A DNA stretch of 64,000 bases from Novosphingobium sp. SG751A (lineage in GTDB: Bacteria > Pseudomonadota > Alphaproteobacteria > Sphingomonadales > Sphingomonadaceae): NCBI RefSeq assembly GCF_013149295.1, contig NZ_JABGCB010000008.1, forward strand, positions 186,001 to 250,000, read 5' to 3'. This document shows positions 45,343 to 53,494 of the stretch, in pieces. Position numbers and translations under genes: made by a program. Positions within the stretch are counted from its first letter, which is position 1; every line of letters starts with the position of its first letter. The notes beneath the pieces are model-generated. The model was not told the origin of the DNA, did no database searches, and saw only the letters and a list, made by a program, of their open reading frames with translations.

Positions 45343-45850
45343 TGGATACCCTCGCGATGCCTGTATCCTCTCGGGAACAGAAAGCAGCAAAGCCACCTCC
45401 CTTAATTGATCGGCGATTAATTCCAGCGCCTGCATGATACGGCTTTGCGTCGTTGCATCTGCTCGGCCCTGTGCTTTGCCCAGCCGCTGGTTTGGGGCAC
45501 GGCCTTGTCCTGATCTCCCTTCCGTCCCTGCCCGTTAGGGCCTTTGCAAGCCGCCAACACCACGGAGGTGCAAGCAGCAGCAATTGCGCAATACCCCTCA
45601 AATCGCTGAGTCTGGATCGCACATGCGACGTTGGAAGCATCCACTTCATGCACTCAATGATCGGTCAGGCAAAATGTGCCATGGCCGGAAGAGATATTGC
45701 GGTGCTTGCTCTGTGGCCATGAAAGTCCGAGGTTGGCCGATCGGTTCGCACGAATTGTGTTCCTGGGCCTGTCAGTGCGGCGGCGCATTCCGGGACGAAA
45801 AGGCCGCTCAGCGCAGGGCTTTGGGAGGTGGGGCGTTAATGGAGGTCAAG
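45343..45850. other. Interval with no supported gene
   Basis: About 500 bp. Short frames on both strands overlap each other and lack good start signals. The last 30 bases hold two purine-rich ribosome-binding-like tracts for the DUF1003 gene. Confidence 0.4.
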
Positions 45851-46396
45851 ATGACGAATGCTGACAAACAGCGCGATCACCTGAACGAGGACGAGGCGGA
45901 ATTGCTTCGGCAGCTACGGGAGGTGCGCCGAGAGCAAAGGCTGTGCGGCTCGCAGGGCTCGGCAGGCAAACTGAGCAGCGGGCAGCGCGTCGCCGATATG
46001 GTTGCTGCCACGATGGGATCATGGCGGTTCATCATCATTCAGACGACCATTCTGGTGTTCTGGGTCATCTTGAACGTCACGGCCTATGTACAGCGGTGGG
46101 ACCCCTATCCGTTTATCCTTTTGAACCTCGCGCTGTCTTTTCAGGCAGCCTACGCGGCACCTTTCATCATGATGAGCCAAAACCGGCAACAGGACATCGA
46201 CCGCGCCGATGCGGCGGCCGATTATCAGATCAATATCAAGGCGGAACTCGAAATCGAGCTGCTGCATGAGAAGCTCGATGCCTTGAGAGAAAAGGAAGTT
46301 TTGGCGTTGACCGAGGCTGTACGATTTCTCAGCAGCCAACTGGCCAAGTCCGACGACGCCACTACAATGGCCGGCCGGCCAACGCCCGAGCAGTGA
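45851..46396 (+). CDS. DUF1003 membrane protein
   Basis: A 181-residue protein. A hydrophilic N-terminus with DHLNEDEAELLRQLREVRREQRL is followed by the DUF1003 core: GQRVADMVAATMGSWRFIIIQTTILVFWVILNVTAYVQRWDPYPFILLNLALSFQAAYAAPFIMMSQNRQ, two membrane helices ending at the MSQNRQ motif. DRADAAADYQINIKAELEIELLHEKLDALREKE is the conserved cytoplasmic helix. GGAGGT at 45841 supports ATG 45851; ATG 45839 has another purine tract and is also possible. DUF1003 proteins are inner-membrane proteins of unknown function, sometimes linked to stress or cyclic nucleotide control. Confidence 0.85.
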   Translation: MTNADKQRDHLNEDEAELLRQLREVRREQRLCGSQGSAGKLSSGQRVADMVAATMGSWRFIIIQTTILVFWVILNVTAYVQRWDPYPFILLNLALSFQAAYAAPFIMMSQNRQQDIDRADAAADYQINIKAELEIELLHEKLDALREKEVLALTEAVRFLSSQLAKSDDATTMAGRPTPEQ

Positions 46397-46499
46397 CATC
46401 GCGCTGACCATGCAATCATTTCTTGGATGCCAGGACGCGCATAGTTCGGCCCACCAGGCCGATAAAAGGTAAGCGGCCGACAGGGGGCCAAGCGCCCTC

Positions 46500-47312
46500 C
46501 TATCCCAACCGATCTTCGTCGGTATAAACTTCAAAGCGGGAAAGCGTGGCCGGGCCAAAGGTTGTGGTAAGCGCCGCATCGGCCGCATCGCGCCCACGCG
46601 CCATCAAGATGCGCCCACGCCGAGGAAAATTGTGCCGCGCGTCAAAGACATACCAGCGCCCGCCCAGCCAGACCTCGAACCAGGCGGAAAAATCCATGTC
46701 GCCCACAATGGCCGGCAGATCCATATCGCCCAGATAGCCGGTGCAATAACGCGCGGGGATGTTCATGCAGCGGCACAGGGCAATCGCCAGATGCGCGTAA
46801 TCGCGGCAAACCCCGGTGCGCTCGTGAAACACATCCCATGCGGTCTTGGTCGGGCGGGCCGCCATGTAGTCGAAGCGGATTGCGCCATGAACATAATCAA
46901 CAATTGCCTGCACCAGTCCCCAACCCTGCGATACATGACCAAACAGGTTCCACGCGATTTCGGTCAGGCGGTCGGTTTCGCAATAGCGGCTGCTGAGCAG
47001 ATAGTGCAGCGCATCATCGGGCAGTTCGGCCAGCGAGGCCTGCCTTGCATGGATGTCCACCAGATCAGGCTCGAAGTTATCCTCGATGACAAAGCCGCAG
47101 GAAATGGTCAGGCCGCCCGTCGGCATGGTCAACCGGGTGCAGATGTTGCCGAAACCATCGACATAATCATACATCGGCACATCCGGCGTGTTGAAGATAC
47201 GCTGAGTGGTGCGCAGATCCTTGTTGCGCGATGGGTGAACGCTTAGCTTGGCCAGCATCGGAACGGGATGCTCGCAAGTGAAACCAATATTATATCCGGC
47301 GCGGATCAGCAT
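46500..47312 (-). CDS. Transglutaminase-like protein
   Basis: A 270-residue protein of the bacterial transglutaminase-like family. The catalytic Cys is in RTGVCRDYAHLAIALCRCMNIPARYCTGYL. The following segment reads GDMDFSAWFEVWLGGRWYVFDARHNFPRRGRILMARGRD; the His of the usual H-A-W motif is Ser in F-S-A-W, while the Asp of VFDAR remains. The N-terminal half (MLIRAGYNIGFTCEHPVPMLAKLSVHP) is a beta-rich domain found with these enzymes. No signal peptide is clear. The gene shares a strand with the downstream GH130 gene's neighbourhood but starts independently. A peptidase or crosslinking role is uncertain. Confidence 0.8.
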   Translation of the reverse strand: MLIRAGYNIGFTCEHPVPMLAKLSVHPSRNKDLRTTQRIFNTPDVPMYDYVDGFGNICTRLTMPTGGLTISCGFVIEDNFEPDLVDIHARQASLAELPDDALHYLLSSRYCETDRLTEIAWNLFGHVSQGWGLVQAIVDYVHGAIRFDYMAARPTKTAWDVFHERTGVCRDYAHLAIALCRCMNIPARYCTGYLGDMDLPAIVGDMDFSAWFEVWLGGRWYVFDARHNFPRRGRILMARGRDAADAALTTTFGPATLSRFEVYTDEDRLG

Positions 47313-47431
47313 GCTAGAAGACTTTCACTGGATGATCGCGGGCCAGGTCTGGATCCGCACGAATGGCTGGAATATATAGCGATGCGGGATTTTCAGGCAT
47401 ATTCTATCAACGCGCAAACCCTGCACCGGTT

Positions 47432-48748
47432 TCATGACGGTTCAGGTGTCTTTGACACATCTCCTTGCGTAAGCAGCGCAACCAGCGTGGTGATCTTGAC
47501 CGTAGCCAGGGTCGAGAACGTATCGGAAATCGCATAGGGCAGAACAATCAGGTCACCCGATTTCATGGCGCCGCAGGAATAGACCACATTGGGCACATAG
47601 CCTTCGCGTCCAGACCTTTCAGGCCTTACGAGCGGGACGCGCGAGCGACCGATCACGCGGCTGGGGTCATCCTTGTCCAGCAGCACAGCCCCGATCGAAT
47701 AGTGGCGCACCGGCCCGACACCATGGGTGAAGAGCAGCCAGCCCTCATCAAGTTCGATGGGCGAACCACAATTACCGATCTGAATGAATTCCCAAGGAAA
47801 TTCAGGGCTCAATATCGGTGTGCCCAAATCCCATTCCAGCAGATCGTCAGAATAGATGAGGTGTAGGCTTTCATGGTCATGGCGCGCGATCATCGCGTAG
47901 CGCCCCCCGATCTTACGCGGAAAGAGGGCCATACCCTTGCTGTCGGCCGCAGGCCCACGAAGCGCAATGAGCCGGAAGGATCTGAAGTCGCGGGTTTCAA
48001 GCAGTTCAGAACGGATCTTGCGCCCGCTATAGGCAGTATAGGTGGCGTAATAGGCAGTCCGCCCTTCATCCACGAAGGCCACAAAACGGGCATCTTCAAT
48101 GCCATTAATCTGCGCTTCGGTGACTGGAAAGATCACTCTTTCGGTAATATCGCTGTCGGCTGCAAAGGTCAGTTCTATTCGATCTCCCACACGCGAGGTC
48201 ACTTTAGGCAGGCTGGCAAAACGCATTGGTGGTTCGATGGCCAGCATCCCTTCTTGGCTGATCGTACCGCAGCGGAATGTCAGCGAAGACACGTGCCCTT
48301 CGCCCACCGCCCGCAGCGACAGGATAAAGCGCAGGCCTCCGGGCGCTACACCGCTCTGGTCGGGATGGGGTACAATGCTGGGGTTGAACAGCGCGGCGGC
48401 CTCAAAACTGTATTCATGAAGGAAATAGGCCCCGATCAACTGACGCTGGACCAGCGAAAAGGAGGCGTGGCTGGCAAAGACATGTTCCATGTCACTGGCC
48501 CGCTGCTCGAAAACCCCCAGCATGTAGTCGTGGTGGTCGAAATTGGACAGGATACTGGCCAGAACGGTTTCGCCCTCGGCTTCATCAAGGGTCAGAACGT
48601 GCTTGATGACGTGATTGATTCGAGTCTTGTCGGTCGGATTAAACTCGCGCGGTTCAGCGGCGAGCCGGAAAGGGCGCACTATCACACGCGAAGGATCAGG
48701 GCGCAAATACAGGGCATGTCGGTTGAAAAAGGGATTATTTTCCATCAT
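47432..48748 (-). CDS. GH130 family glycosidase/phosphorylase
   Basis: A 438-residue five-bladed beta-propeller enzyme of family GH130. Landmarks: AALFNPSIVPHPDQSG, GIEDARFVAFVDEGRTAYYATYTAYSGRKI, KGMALFPRKIGGRYAMIARHDHESLHLIYSDDLLEWD, and IGNCGSPIELDEGWLLFTHGVGPVRHYSIGAVLLDKDDPSRVIGR. GH130 members phosphorolyse or hydrolyse beta-mannosides. ATG 48748 lies 3 bases after the stop of the glycosyltransferase gene on the same strand, so the pair is one operon. Substrate unknown, though a mannose-containing glycan is likely from the family. Confidence 0.88.
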   Translation of the reverse strand: MMENNPFFNRHALYLRPDPSRVIVRPFRLAAEPREFNPTDKTRINHVIKHVLTLDEAEGETVLASILSNFDHHDYMLGVFEQRASDMEHVFASHASFSLVQRQLIGAYFLHEYSFEAAALFNPSIVPHPDQSGVAPGGLRFILSLRAVGEGHVSSLTFRCGTISQEGMLAIEPPMRFASLPKVTSRVGDRIELTFAADSDITERVIFPVTEAQINGIEDARFVAFVDEGRTAYYATYTAYSGRKIRSELLETRDFRSFRLIALRGPAADSKGMALFPRKIGGRYAMIARHDHESLHLIYSDDLLEWDLGTPILSPEFPWEFIQIGNCGSPIELDEGWLLFTHGVGPVRHYSIGAVLLDKDDPSRVIGRSRVPLVRPERSGREGYVPNVVYSCGAMKSGDLIVLPYAISDTFSTLATVKITTLVALLTQGDVSKTPEPS

Positions 48749-48751
48749 GTT

Positions 48752-50971
48752 CTATCCGGCTTGACGGAGAGGAAACGGTCGTGCGTCAGGTAATCGAATG
48801 GTCACTGGCCACGGCAGGTCACGCTCAAATTGCCGCATGTCGGAAAGAGACAAGAGGTACGAAAGAAGTGATTCAGCGCCTTTGTTTTCATTCGCGCGAT
48901 CCGGATGCAATCCATCGCAACAGCTGCCTGTGGTGATATCGACCAGAGGCAGGCCCAGATCATTGGCGCCGGTAAACCACGCAAAGGCTTTATGCGCCTC
49001 GACATGCCATACTGGCGCCGGATCGATGAAGGACGCCGCCAGACAGGCCGCGATGGTTGCGCAGGCTTCGACAGGCTGTTGATCGAAACACAGCGGCGCT
49101 TCGCGCGATACCAGCAGGAAACCTTGCGAGCCGACCGGGCGGAAATGACCCTCCGGCGCGGTCTGATGCTTCAGCAGCCAGCGCAGGCTGCGCAAACCGT
49201 CTTCAACCAGCTCGCGTGATCCGCAACTCTTGCCCGTTAAGATCAGCGCCTCGCACAGACGCGCATTGTCATAAGTCAGTCGATCCTCGAACCATACCCA
49301 ATCCTCGCTTTCACAGGCCAGCAATCGGGCGTGAAGCCGCCCGCCCAGCGCCAGTTGCAGCCGCCGCGCCTCGTGATTGTTCGGTCTGGCGCTGCAATAA
49401 AAGGACAGGCCCAGCAGCGCGAAGGCCCATGCCCGCGGTGAAGTAAATGCCTTTACCGGGATCAACGCCTGTTCGAACAGAGCGCTGGCCCATTGCGCCA
49501 GTTGCGGATCCTGCTTCTGCGCCATACATGCGCCCAGAGCCCAGAGCGTGCGCCCATGACTGTCCTCGGACCCGACATCCTCAAGCCATCGGCGGTCATA
49601 GCTCATGAAATTGCGAAACCGGCCTTCGACCGGGTTCCATCCATGCTGGATAAACCCAGCAAAGCGGGGCCGCATGGCCTTGAAAACATCGACCTGATCG
49701 CCTGAGCTTATTCTGCCGCACAGCAACAGAGCTCGTGCATTGTCGTCGATGCAATAGCCGTGGCTCCGGTCGGGAATGTCGTAAACCGCATGTTGCAACA
49801 GGCCGGTGCTGTCGCACATCGCCGCAAAGTGATCGAGCGGCATGGCGGGCAATACGGGCACCGGTTTGCGGCATACCGAACGAAAGGCCTCGCGATAGCG
49901 CAGCGCGGTGTTGCGCCAGGTCATCGTGCGACTGGCGACATAGGCGCGGCGGCCCATGGCCAGACGTGAAGCCTCATCAGTCAGCAGATCGGCCACCACC
50001 GCGCCAAGGGCAGCGGTATCGCCAAAGGGCACAAGAGCGCCCGAACCGTCTGTCAGCAATTCCAGCGCATGCCAATAGGGCGTCGAGACCACAGGCCGCC
50101 CCAACCCGTGCGAATAGGCCAGCGTGCCCGATGTCATCTGGGTTTCGACCAGATAGGGCGTCACATAGACATCGCACATCGCGATATGCTGCAACAGTTC
50201 GGGCCGGTCGACGAAGCGGTTGAGGAACACCACATGCCCATCCAGCCCCAGCTTATGCACCAGCGCGATCAGGCTTTCGCGATAGGCCTCGCCCGCCTCG
50301 CGCAGCAAGGTGGGATGGGTGGCGCCCATCACCACATAGACCGTGTCAGGCGCGGCGGCCAGAACCGCCGGCATGGCCTCGATCATCGTCTCGATGCCCT
50401 TGTTCGGGCTGATCAGACCGAATGTCAGGATGATGCGATGGCCGGAAAACCCCAGCTTTTCCTTGGCCTGCTGCGGGATGATCAGCGGCATGTCGGGAAT
50501 GCCGTGGGGGATGACGAGAATCTTTTGAGGATCCGCGCCATAGATATCGATCAGGATCGAGCGCCCCTTTTGCGCCATCACCACCACCCGCGCCGAGGCC
50601 GCAAGCAGCGCCATGGTGACCTTGCGCTGGGCATCGCTGGGCCGATCCAGCACGGTGTGCAGCGTGGTGACCAGCGGGATGCGCAAGGCTGCGATCAGAC
50701 CAAGGATATAGTCGCCAGCCTCACCGCCATAGATGCCGAATTCGTGCTGAAGCGAGACAACATCGAAGCCTTGTTCATGGATGAAATCGGCCGCCGCCAG
50801 ATAACCTCCGGCATCCTCCTGCGCGATGGACCAGCGAACATGAGGAGGAAAGGCATATTGCCCGCCCGGATCGCACATGGCGATGATTGCCGTCTGCGCA
50901 ACGTCGTCAAGGTGGCGCACGGCAAGTTCAAGATCGGTGGTAAAGGTGGCTATGCCGCAGCGACGGGGCAA
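48752..50971 (-). CDS. GT4 glycosyltransferase fused to an alpha-toroid domain
   Basis: A protein of 739 residues from TTG 50971. Residues 1-370 are GT4 and closely similar to the gene at 34517 (CGIATFTTDLEL, SLQHEFGIYGGEAGDYIL, TLHTVLDRPSDAQ, LTFGLISPNKGIETMIEAMPAVL, YVTPYLVETQMTSGTLAYSHGLGRPVVSTPYWHALELLTDGSGALVPFGD). Residues 375-725 look like an alpha/alpha-toroid (HGYCIDDNARALLL, SEDSHGRTLWALGA, TYDNARLCEALI). The expected N-terminal strand is encoded upstream (L-R-V-A-F-I-G-N-A at 50998-50972), but the frame there has no ATG, GTG or TTG before the stop at 51020; CTG 50998 is the only near-start. It is coupled to GH130, so both may build and cut one glycan. Confidence 0.8.
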   Translation of the reverse strand: MPRRCGIATFTTDLELAVRHLDDVAQTAIIAMCDPGGQYAFPPHVRWSIAQEDAGGYLAAADFIHEQGFDVVSLQHEFGIYGGEAGDYILGLIAALRIPLVTTLHTVLDRPSDAQRKVTMALLAASARVVVMAQKGRSILIDIYGADPQKILVIPHGIPDMPLIIPQQAKEKLGFSGHRIILTFGLISPNKGIETMIEAMPAVLAAAPDTVYVVMGATHPTLLREAGEAYRESLIALVHKLGLDGHVVFLNRFVDRPELLQHIAMCDVYVTPYLVETQMTSGTLAYSHGLGRPVVSTPYWHALELLTDGSGALVPFGDTAALGAVVADLLTDEASRLAMGRRAYVASRTMTWRNTALRYREAFRSVCRKPVPVLPAMPLDHFAAMCDSTGLLQHAVYDIPDRSHGYCIDDNARALLLCGRISSGDQVDVFKAMRPRFAGFIQHGWNPVEGRFRNFMSYDRRWLEDVGSEDSHGRTLWALGACMAQKQDPQLAQWASALFEQALIPVKAFTSPRAWAFALLGLSFYCSARPNNHEARRLQLALGGRLHARLLACESEDWVWFEDRLTYDNARLCEALILTGKSCGSRELVEDGLRSLRWLLKHQTAPEGHFRPVGSQGFLLVSREAPLCFDQQPVEACATIAACLAASFIDPAPVWHVEAHKAFAWFTGANDLGLPLVDITTGSCCDGLHPDRANENKGAESLLSYLLSLSDMRQFERDLPWPVTIRLPDARPFPLRQAG

Positions 50972-51019
50972 GGCATTGCCGATAAAGGCAACCCGCAGTG
51001 ACTGGGACTGGGAGTCGTC

Positions 51020-51382
51020 TCAGAGCTTGCCTTTCGGCTTGCGCGTCGCGGCCAGCACTGGCGAGCTTTCCTGCGGCATCAGCGGCACGATGGCCTTGCC
51101 TTTGGCGGCCTTGGGTTTGCGGATTTCACGATTGCTGCGTTTCTGTGATTTGGCCATGTCAGTTGTTTCCTTGGCTGGCGTGTGCGGATGCGTAATCGGG
51201 GCGATCATCGGTGGGGGAGGCCGGCTGGGCACATAGGGTCGATGAGGATAGGGAAAGGCTTGAAAATCCAGCTGCGACTGGCGTAAGGCGCGCAGGCTTG
51301 CGGCGGCGTTGGGGCCGCTTGGGGCCAATGCGTAACGCATGATGGCAAGTTGTTCGTCTTTGAAGATCTGATTGAGGCACAT
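51020..51382 (-). CDS. Small basic protein with internal second start
   Basis: A 120-residue frame. ATG 51382 follows AGGAGG. The N-terminal half (MCLNQIFKDEQLAIMRYAL, RQSQLDFQAFPYPHRPYVP) is followed by a Pro-rich linker. The C-terminal 45 residues (MAKSQKRSNREIRKPKAAKG, then VPLMPQESS and RKPKGKL) are very like the small stand-alone basic proteins common in sphingomonads, and ATG 51157 has its own AAGGAA. Two products may arise from one frame. Its TGA at 51020 is in the same frame as the glycosyltransferase downstream. No function is known. Confidence 0.55.
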   Translation of the reverse strand: MCLNQIFKDEQLAIMRYALAPSGPNAAASLRALRQSQLDFQAFPYPHRPYVPSRPPPPMIAPITHPHTPAKETTDMAKSQKRSNREIRKPKAAKGKAIVPLMPQESSPVLAATRKPKGKL

Positions 51383-51508
51383 GACGTGTCCTCCTGTGTC
51401 AAGTGCAGGGGCATTGGATCCCTCAGTTGTGCGTGGATCGGTAAAGAAACATCACAATAGATATGCCCATGGCACAAATTGCGGATTATCTGGAATCGAT
51501 TCTATGTT

Positions 51509-51883
51509 TTATCGCCGTCTCTGATCTTCAATTTCTTTTTCTATTAAACGTATGAATTGTTCGCCATAATGATCAGTGAAAACGAAATCCTGCTCATGTT
51601 CGCCAAGGTTGTGACCTTGCCCAAAGCGTGTGCTTAGTCGGGCAAGGATATCGGGGTTGTCATCAGCGAGATGTCCTATCAAAGCCCGTAAAATGCGCTC
51701 CTGAGCGAGTACTCTGCGTTCTAACATAGTAATTTCGCTGGGCTGAGCGCCAAGTTCTTTCCGTTCTGCACCCCTGTTGCGTTCTTCCTCCTGTTCAGAA
51801 GAAAGTTGATACGCGCGCGCATCATCTTCGGCGGATGTGAACGCCGAAAATGACCGTGAAGTCTTATCTTGAGATGTCGTCAT
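51509..51883 (-). CDS. Conserved partner of the ParS-like module, copy 2
   Basis: A 124-residue protein from ATG 51883. The last 70 residues (MLERRVLAQERILRALIGHLADDNPDILARLSTRFGQGHNLGEHEQDFVFTDHYGEQFIRLIEKE) align with the 79-residue protein at 33762 throughout. The first 50 residues (TTSQDKTSRSFSAFTSAEDDARAYQLSSEQEEERNRGAERKE) are low-complexity and charged, absent from copy 1. The ribosome binding site is weak. The ParS-like paralogue is at 52431, with the DUF1508-like gene between. Function unknown. Confidence 0.65.
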   Translation of the reverse strand: MTTSQDKTSRSFSAFTSAEDDARAYQLSSEQEEERNRGAERKELGAQPSEITMLERRVLAQERILRALIGHLADDNPDILARLSTRFGQGHNLGEHEQDFVFTDHYGEQFIRLIEKEIEDQRRR

Positions 51884-52092
51884 GACATGATCCGAATACA
51901 GGGTGTAGAGTATTGAGAAAGGATTTGATTTTATCGGTGAAATATTTTGTAAAAATAAAGACATATCGTGATGAAGGCTGGTTTTCTTCATCTGGTGATT
52001 AGGCCATATACGCATAAAAGACGCCTTTGCTCACCTTCTCGTACTGGATCGGTCAGCCTCAAAACTCGAAGGCGTCTTTTATGAGTATATGG

Positions 52093-52407
52093 CTATTCGC
52101 ATTCCCAGAGTCCGGAGATTGGCAAGATGGATGCGTTGGTTGCTTCCGAGCGCAGGGACTGAACTATAGAAAGGCATTCACTGGAATTTCTGTATCCACC
52201 ACAATCTGCGAGAACCTTGCCGAACCGGTCGGATAACCGCCAGTGCCAGTCTCCTCCACCCAACTGGGTTGAAGTAAGCATCACTTGTTCGGCGCGATAG
52301 ATTTCGAAGCTGGAGCATGAACCGATGGGCCGGTAAGATGGAATTAGGTGGTCAGATGAAAGTCCGCGTATGCGATCCTGACGTCTCAAATTTGATGAAT
52401 TGTTCAT
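52093..52407 (-). CDS. DUF1508/YegP-like small protein
   Basis: A 104-residue protein. ATG 52407 follows AGAGGGTG. The stretch FEIYRAEQVMLTSTQLGGGDWHWRLSDRFGKVLADCGGYRNSSECLSIVQSLRSEA (about 32-87) follows the DUF1508 pattern (FEIY, W-FRL---GKVIA-S-GY-S---C---I-S-+). DUF1508 proteins are small cytoplasmic proteins of unknown role, sometimes stress induced. It lies between the ParS-like gene (52431) and its partner (51509) on the same strand. Confidence 0.6.
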   Translation of the reverse strand: MNNSSNLRRQDRIRGLSSDHLIPSYRPIGSCSSFEIYRAEQVMLTSTQLGGGDWHWRLSDRFGKVLADCGGYRNSSECLSIVQSLRSEATNASILPISGLWECE

Positions 52408-52430
52408 GACACCCTCTTTTATGGCGTTCA

Positions 52431-52763
52431 TCAAACAGGTGCGGAGCATTCTGTGCATCTTGCCCGCTCCGCCTGCGTCGAGTTGTGTTGATGTGATATG
52501 GGCACTTGCCGCAGTATTTCGCCACATACGGCTGCGTAACCCTCATTGCTGTCGCCAGCTAGGTCGAGCGGTTTAGCCGCGAGGTTCAAATTATGTTCAT
52601 TCAGAAAAGAGATGGCCTGATCGCTATCGTGGAAATGCATATATGCCAGATTGGCGATCCGGCTCTGTCGATCCAAATATTGAGGTGTGAGCGGTGAGGC
52701 ACCTTTGATCATTTGTGAGGTACGCTGATTACGAATATAAGTCAATTTGTGAATGATTGTCAT
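52431..52763 (-). CDS. MbcA/ParS toxin-binding-like small protein, copy 2
   Basis: A 110-residue protein with AAGGAG before ATG 52763. MIKGASPLTPQYLDRQSRIANLAYMHFHDSDQAISFLNEHNLNLAAKPLDLAGDSNEGYAAVCGEILRQVP aligns with about 65 percent identity to copy 1 at 33992. The A--FLN-HN--L-AKPLDLA-DS-EG pattern again resembles the Xre/MbcA/ParS toxin-binding domain. The C-terminal tail (SHQHNSTQAERARCTECSAPV) differs. Here the 79-residue-type partner is not adjacent but follows a DUF1508-like gene. Not enough to call a toxin-antitoxin system. Confidence 0.6.
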   Translation of the reverse strand: MTIIHKLTYIRNQRTSQMIKGASPLTPQYLDRQSRIANLAYMHFHDSDQAISFLNEHNLNLAAKPLDLAGDSNEGYAAVCGEILRQVPISHQHNSTQAERARCTECSAPV

Positions 52764-53275
52764 GAAGTGCTCCTTTCAAATAATTTTATAATATTTATAA
52801 AAATGTTGATTTATTTTTGAAATCATGCGATGGAAAATATTTATAATATGACGAAATGCTTTTTGTCGCTGGATCAGACTTTGCCGAATTAAGATGGAGT
52901 AGGCGCGCTCGACGATTTTTTGCGCGCGCAATCCCAAAATGCGACTGGCACATTGTGATCGTGCTTGTCTTTTCCTGCGCCCAAAAAAAAGAGATTAGAT
53001 CGAATCCGCATGCGCGATAGCCTCGGAAACTACGCATACTCAGTTTCCAGCTATTTCGACGCGGAGCGATGATTGGGGGGCTTCAAATGGCGCTACATGA
53101 TGCTGGCAGGTACCATCGAGGTGCACGAATGGGGCAGTGATGACAGGCGTGAGTATGCTGGCAATTTATCTCGCCAAGTCATGCCTTGGGATCTGCGCGA
53201 AAGATCACGCAGGATCGATTTTTATAACCAAGCCATCCCTCGCGAGGCAATGACGTAAAAAGCAACTGCGCAGTA
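52764..53275. other. AT-rich interval with an inverted-repeat promoter element
   Basis: 52764-53072 is AT-rich and has no gene. CTCGGAAACTACGC at 53022-53035, preceded by GCGCGATAG, contains GGAAACT (53025-53031), which pairs with AGTTTCC (53042-53048). A 61-codon plus-strand frame at 53073-53258 starts with TTG and lacks a good ribosome binding site; I do not call it. Confidence 0.45.
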
Positions 53276-53494
53276 TTACATAGTCCAGGGGGTGTTCTGG
53301 ATGAAGGTCGCTCGTGCGGCCCAAGCGCGCATGATGGCTTCCTGCGTCAGATCATCGGCCAGAGCCCGCTGGCCGCACAGGCGATGAGCAAAACGGCGCA
53401 GCATCGGGACCAGCAAGGCGATCTGATCGCCAAACTGCCGGTCAAGGCTTGCCGCGTCAGCTCGCGTAACCGGGCTACTGACCCGCGCGGTCAT
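53276..53494 (-). pseudogene. Truncated ECF sigma factor fragment
   Basis: A 72-codon fragment with the same first 68 residues as the sigma factor at 40399 (one substitution, Thr to Ala near residue 12) and then a new short tail PWTM from the sequence beyond the repeat. It keeps the sigma-2 region LRRFAHRLCGQRALADDLTQEAIMRAWAARATF but lacks sigma-4, so it cannot be a working sigma factor by itself. It lies in the second copy of the 438-bp repeat. Confidence 0.85.

Noticed and set aside
45417..45653. 78-codon minus-strand frame with a hydrophobic Ala/Cys stretch resembling a lipoprotein signal
   Set aside because: No start codon with a ribosome binding site in a suitable place and the rest is arginine/glutamine-rich text typical of a shadow frame.
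53073..53258. 61-codon plus-strand frame after the 53022 element
   Set aside because: TTG start, no ribosome binding site and no recognisable motif.
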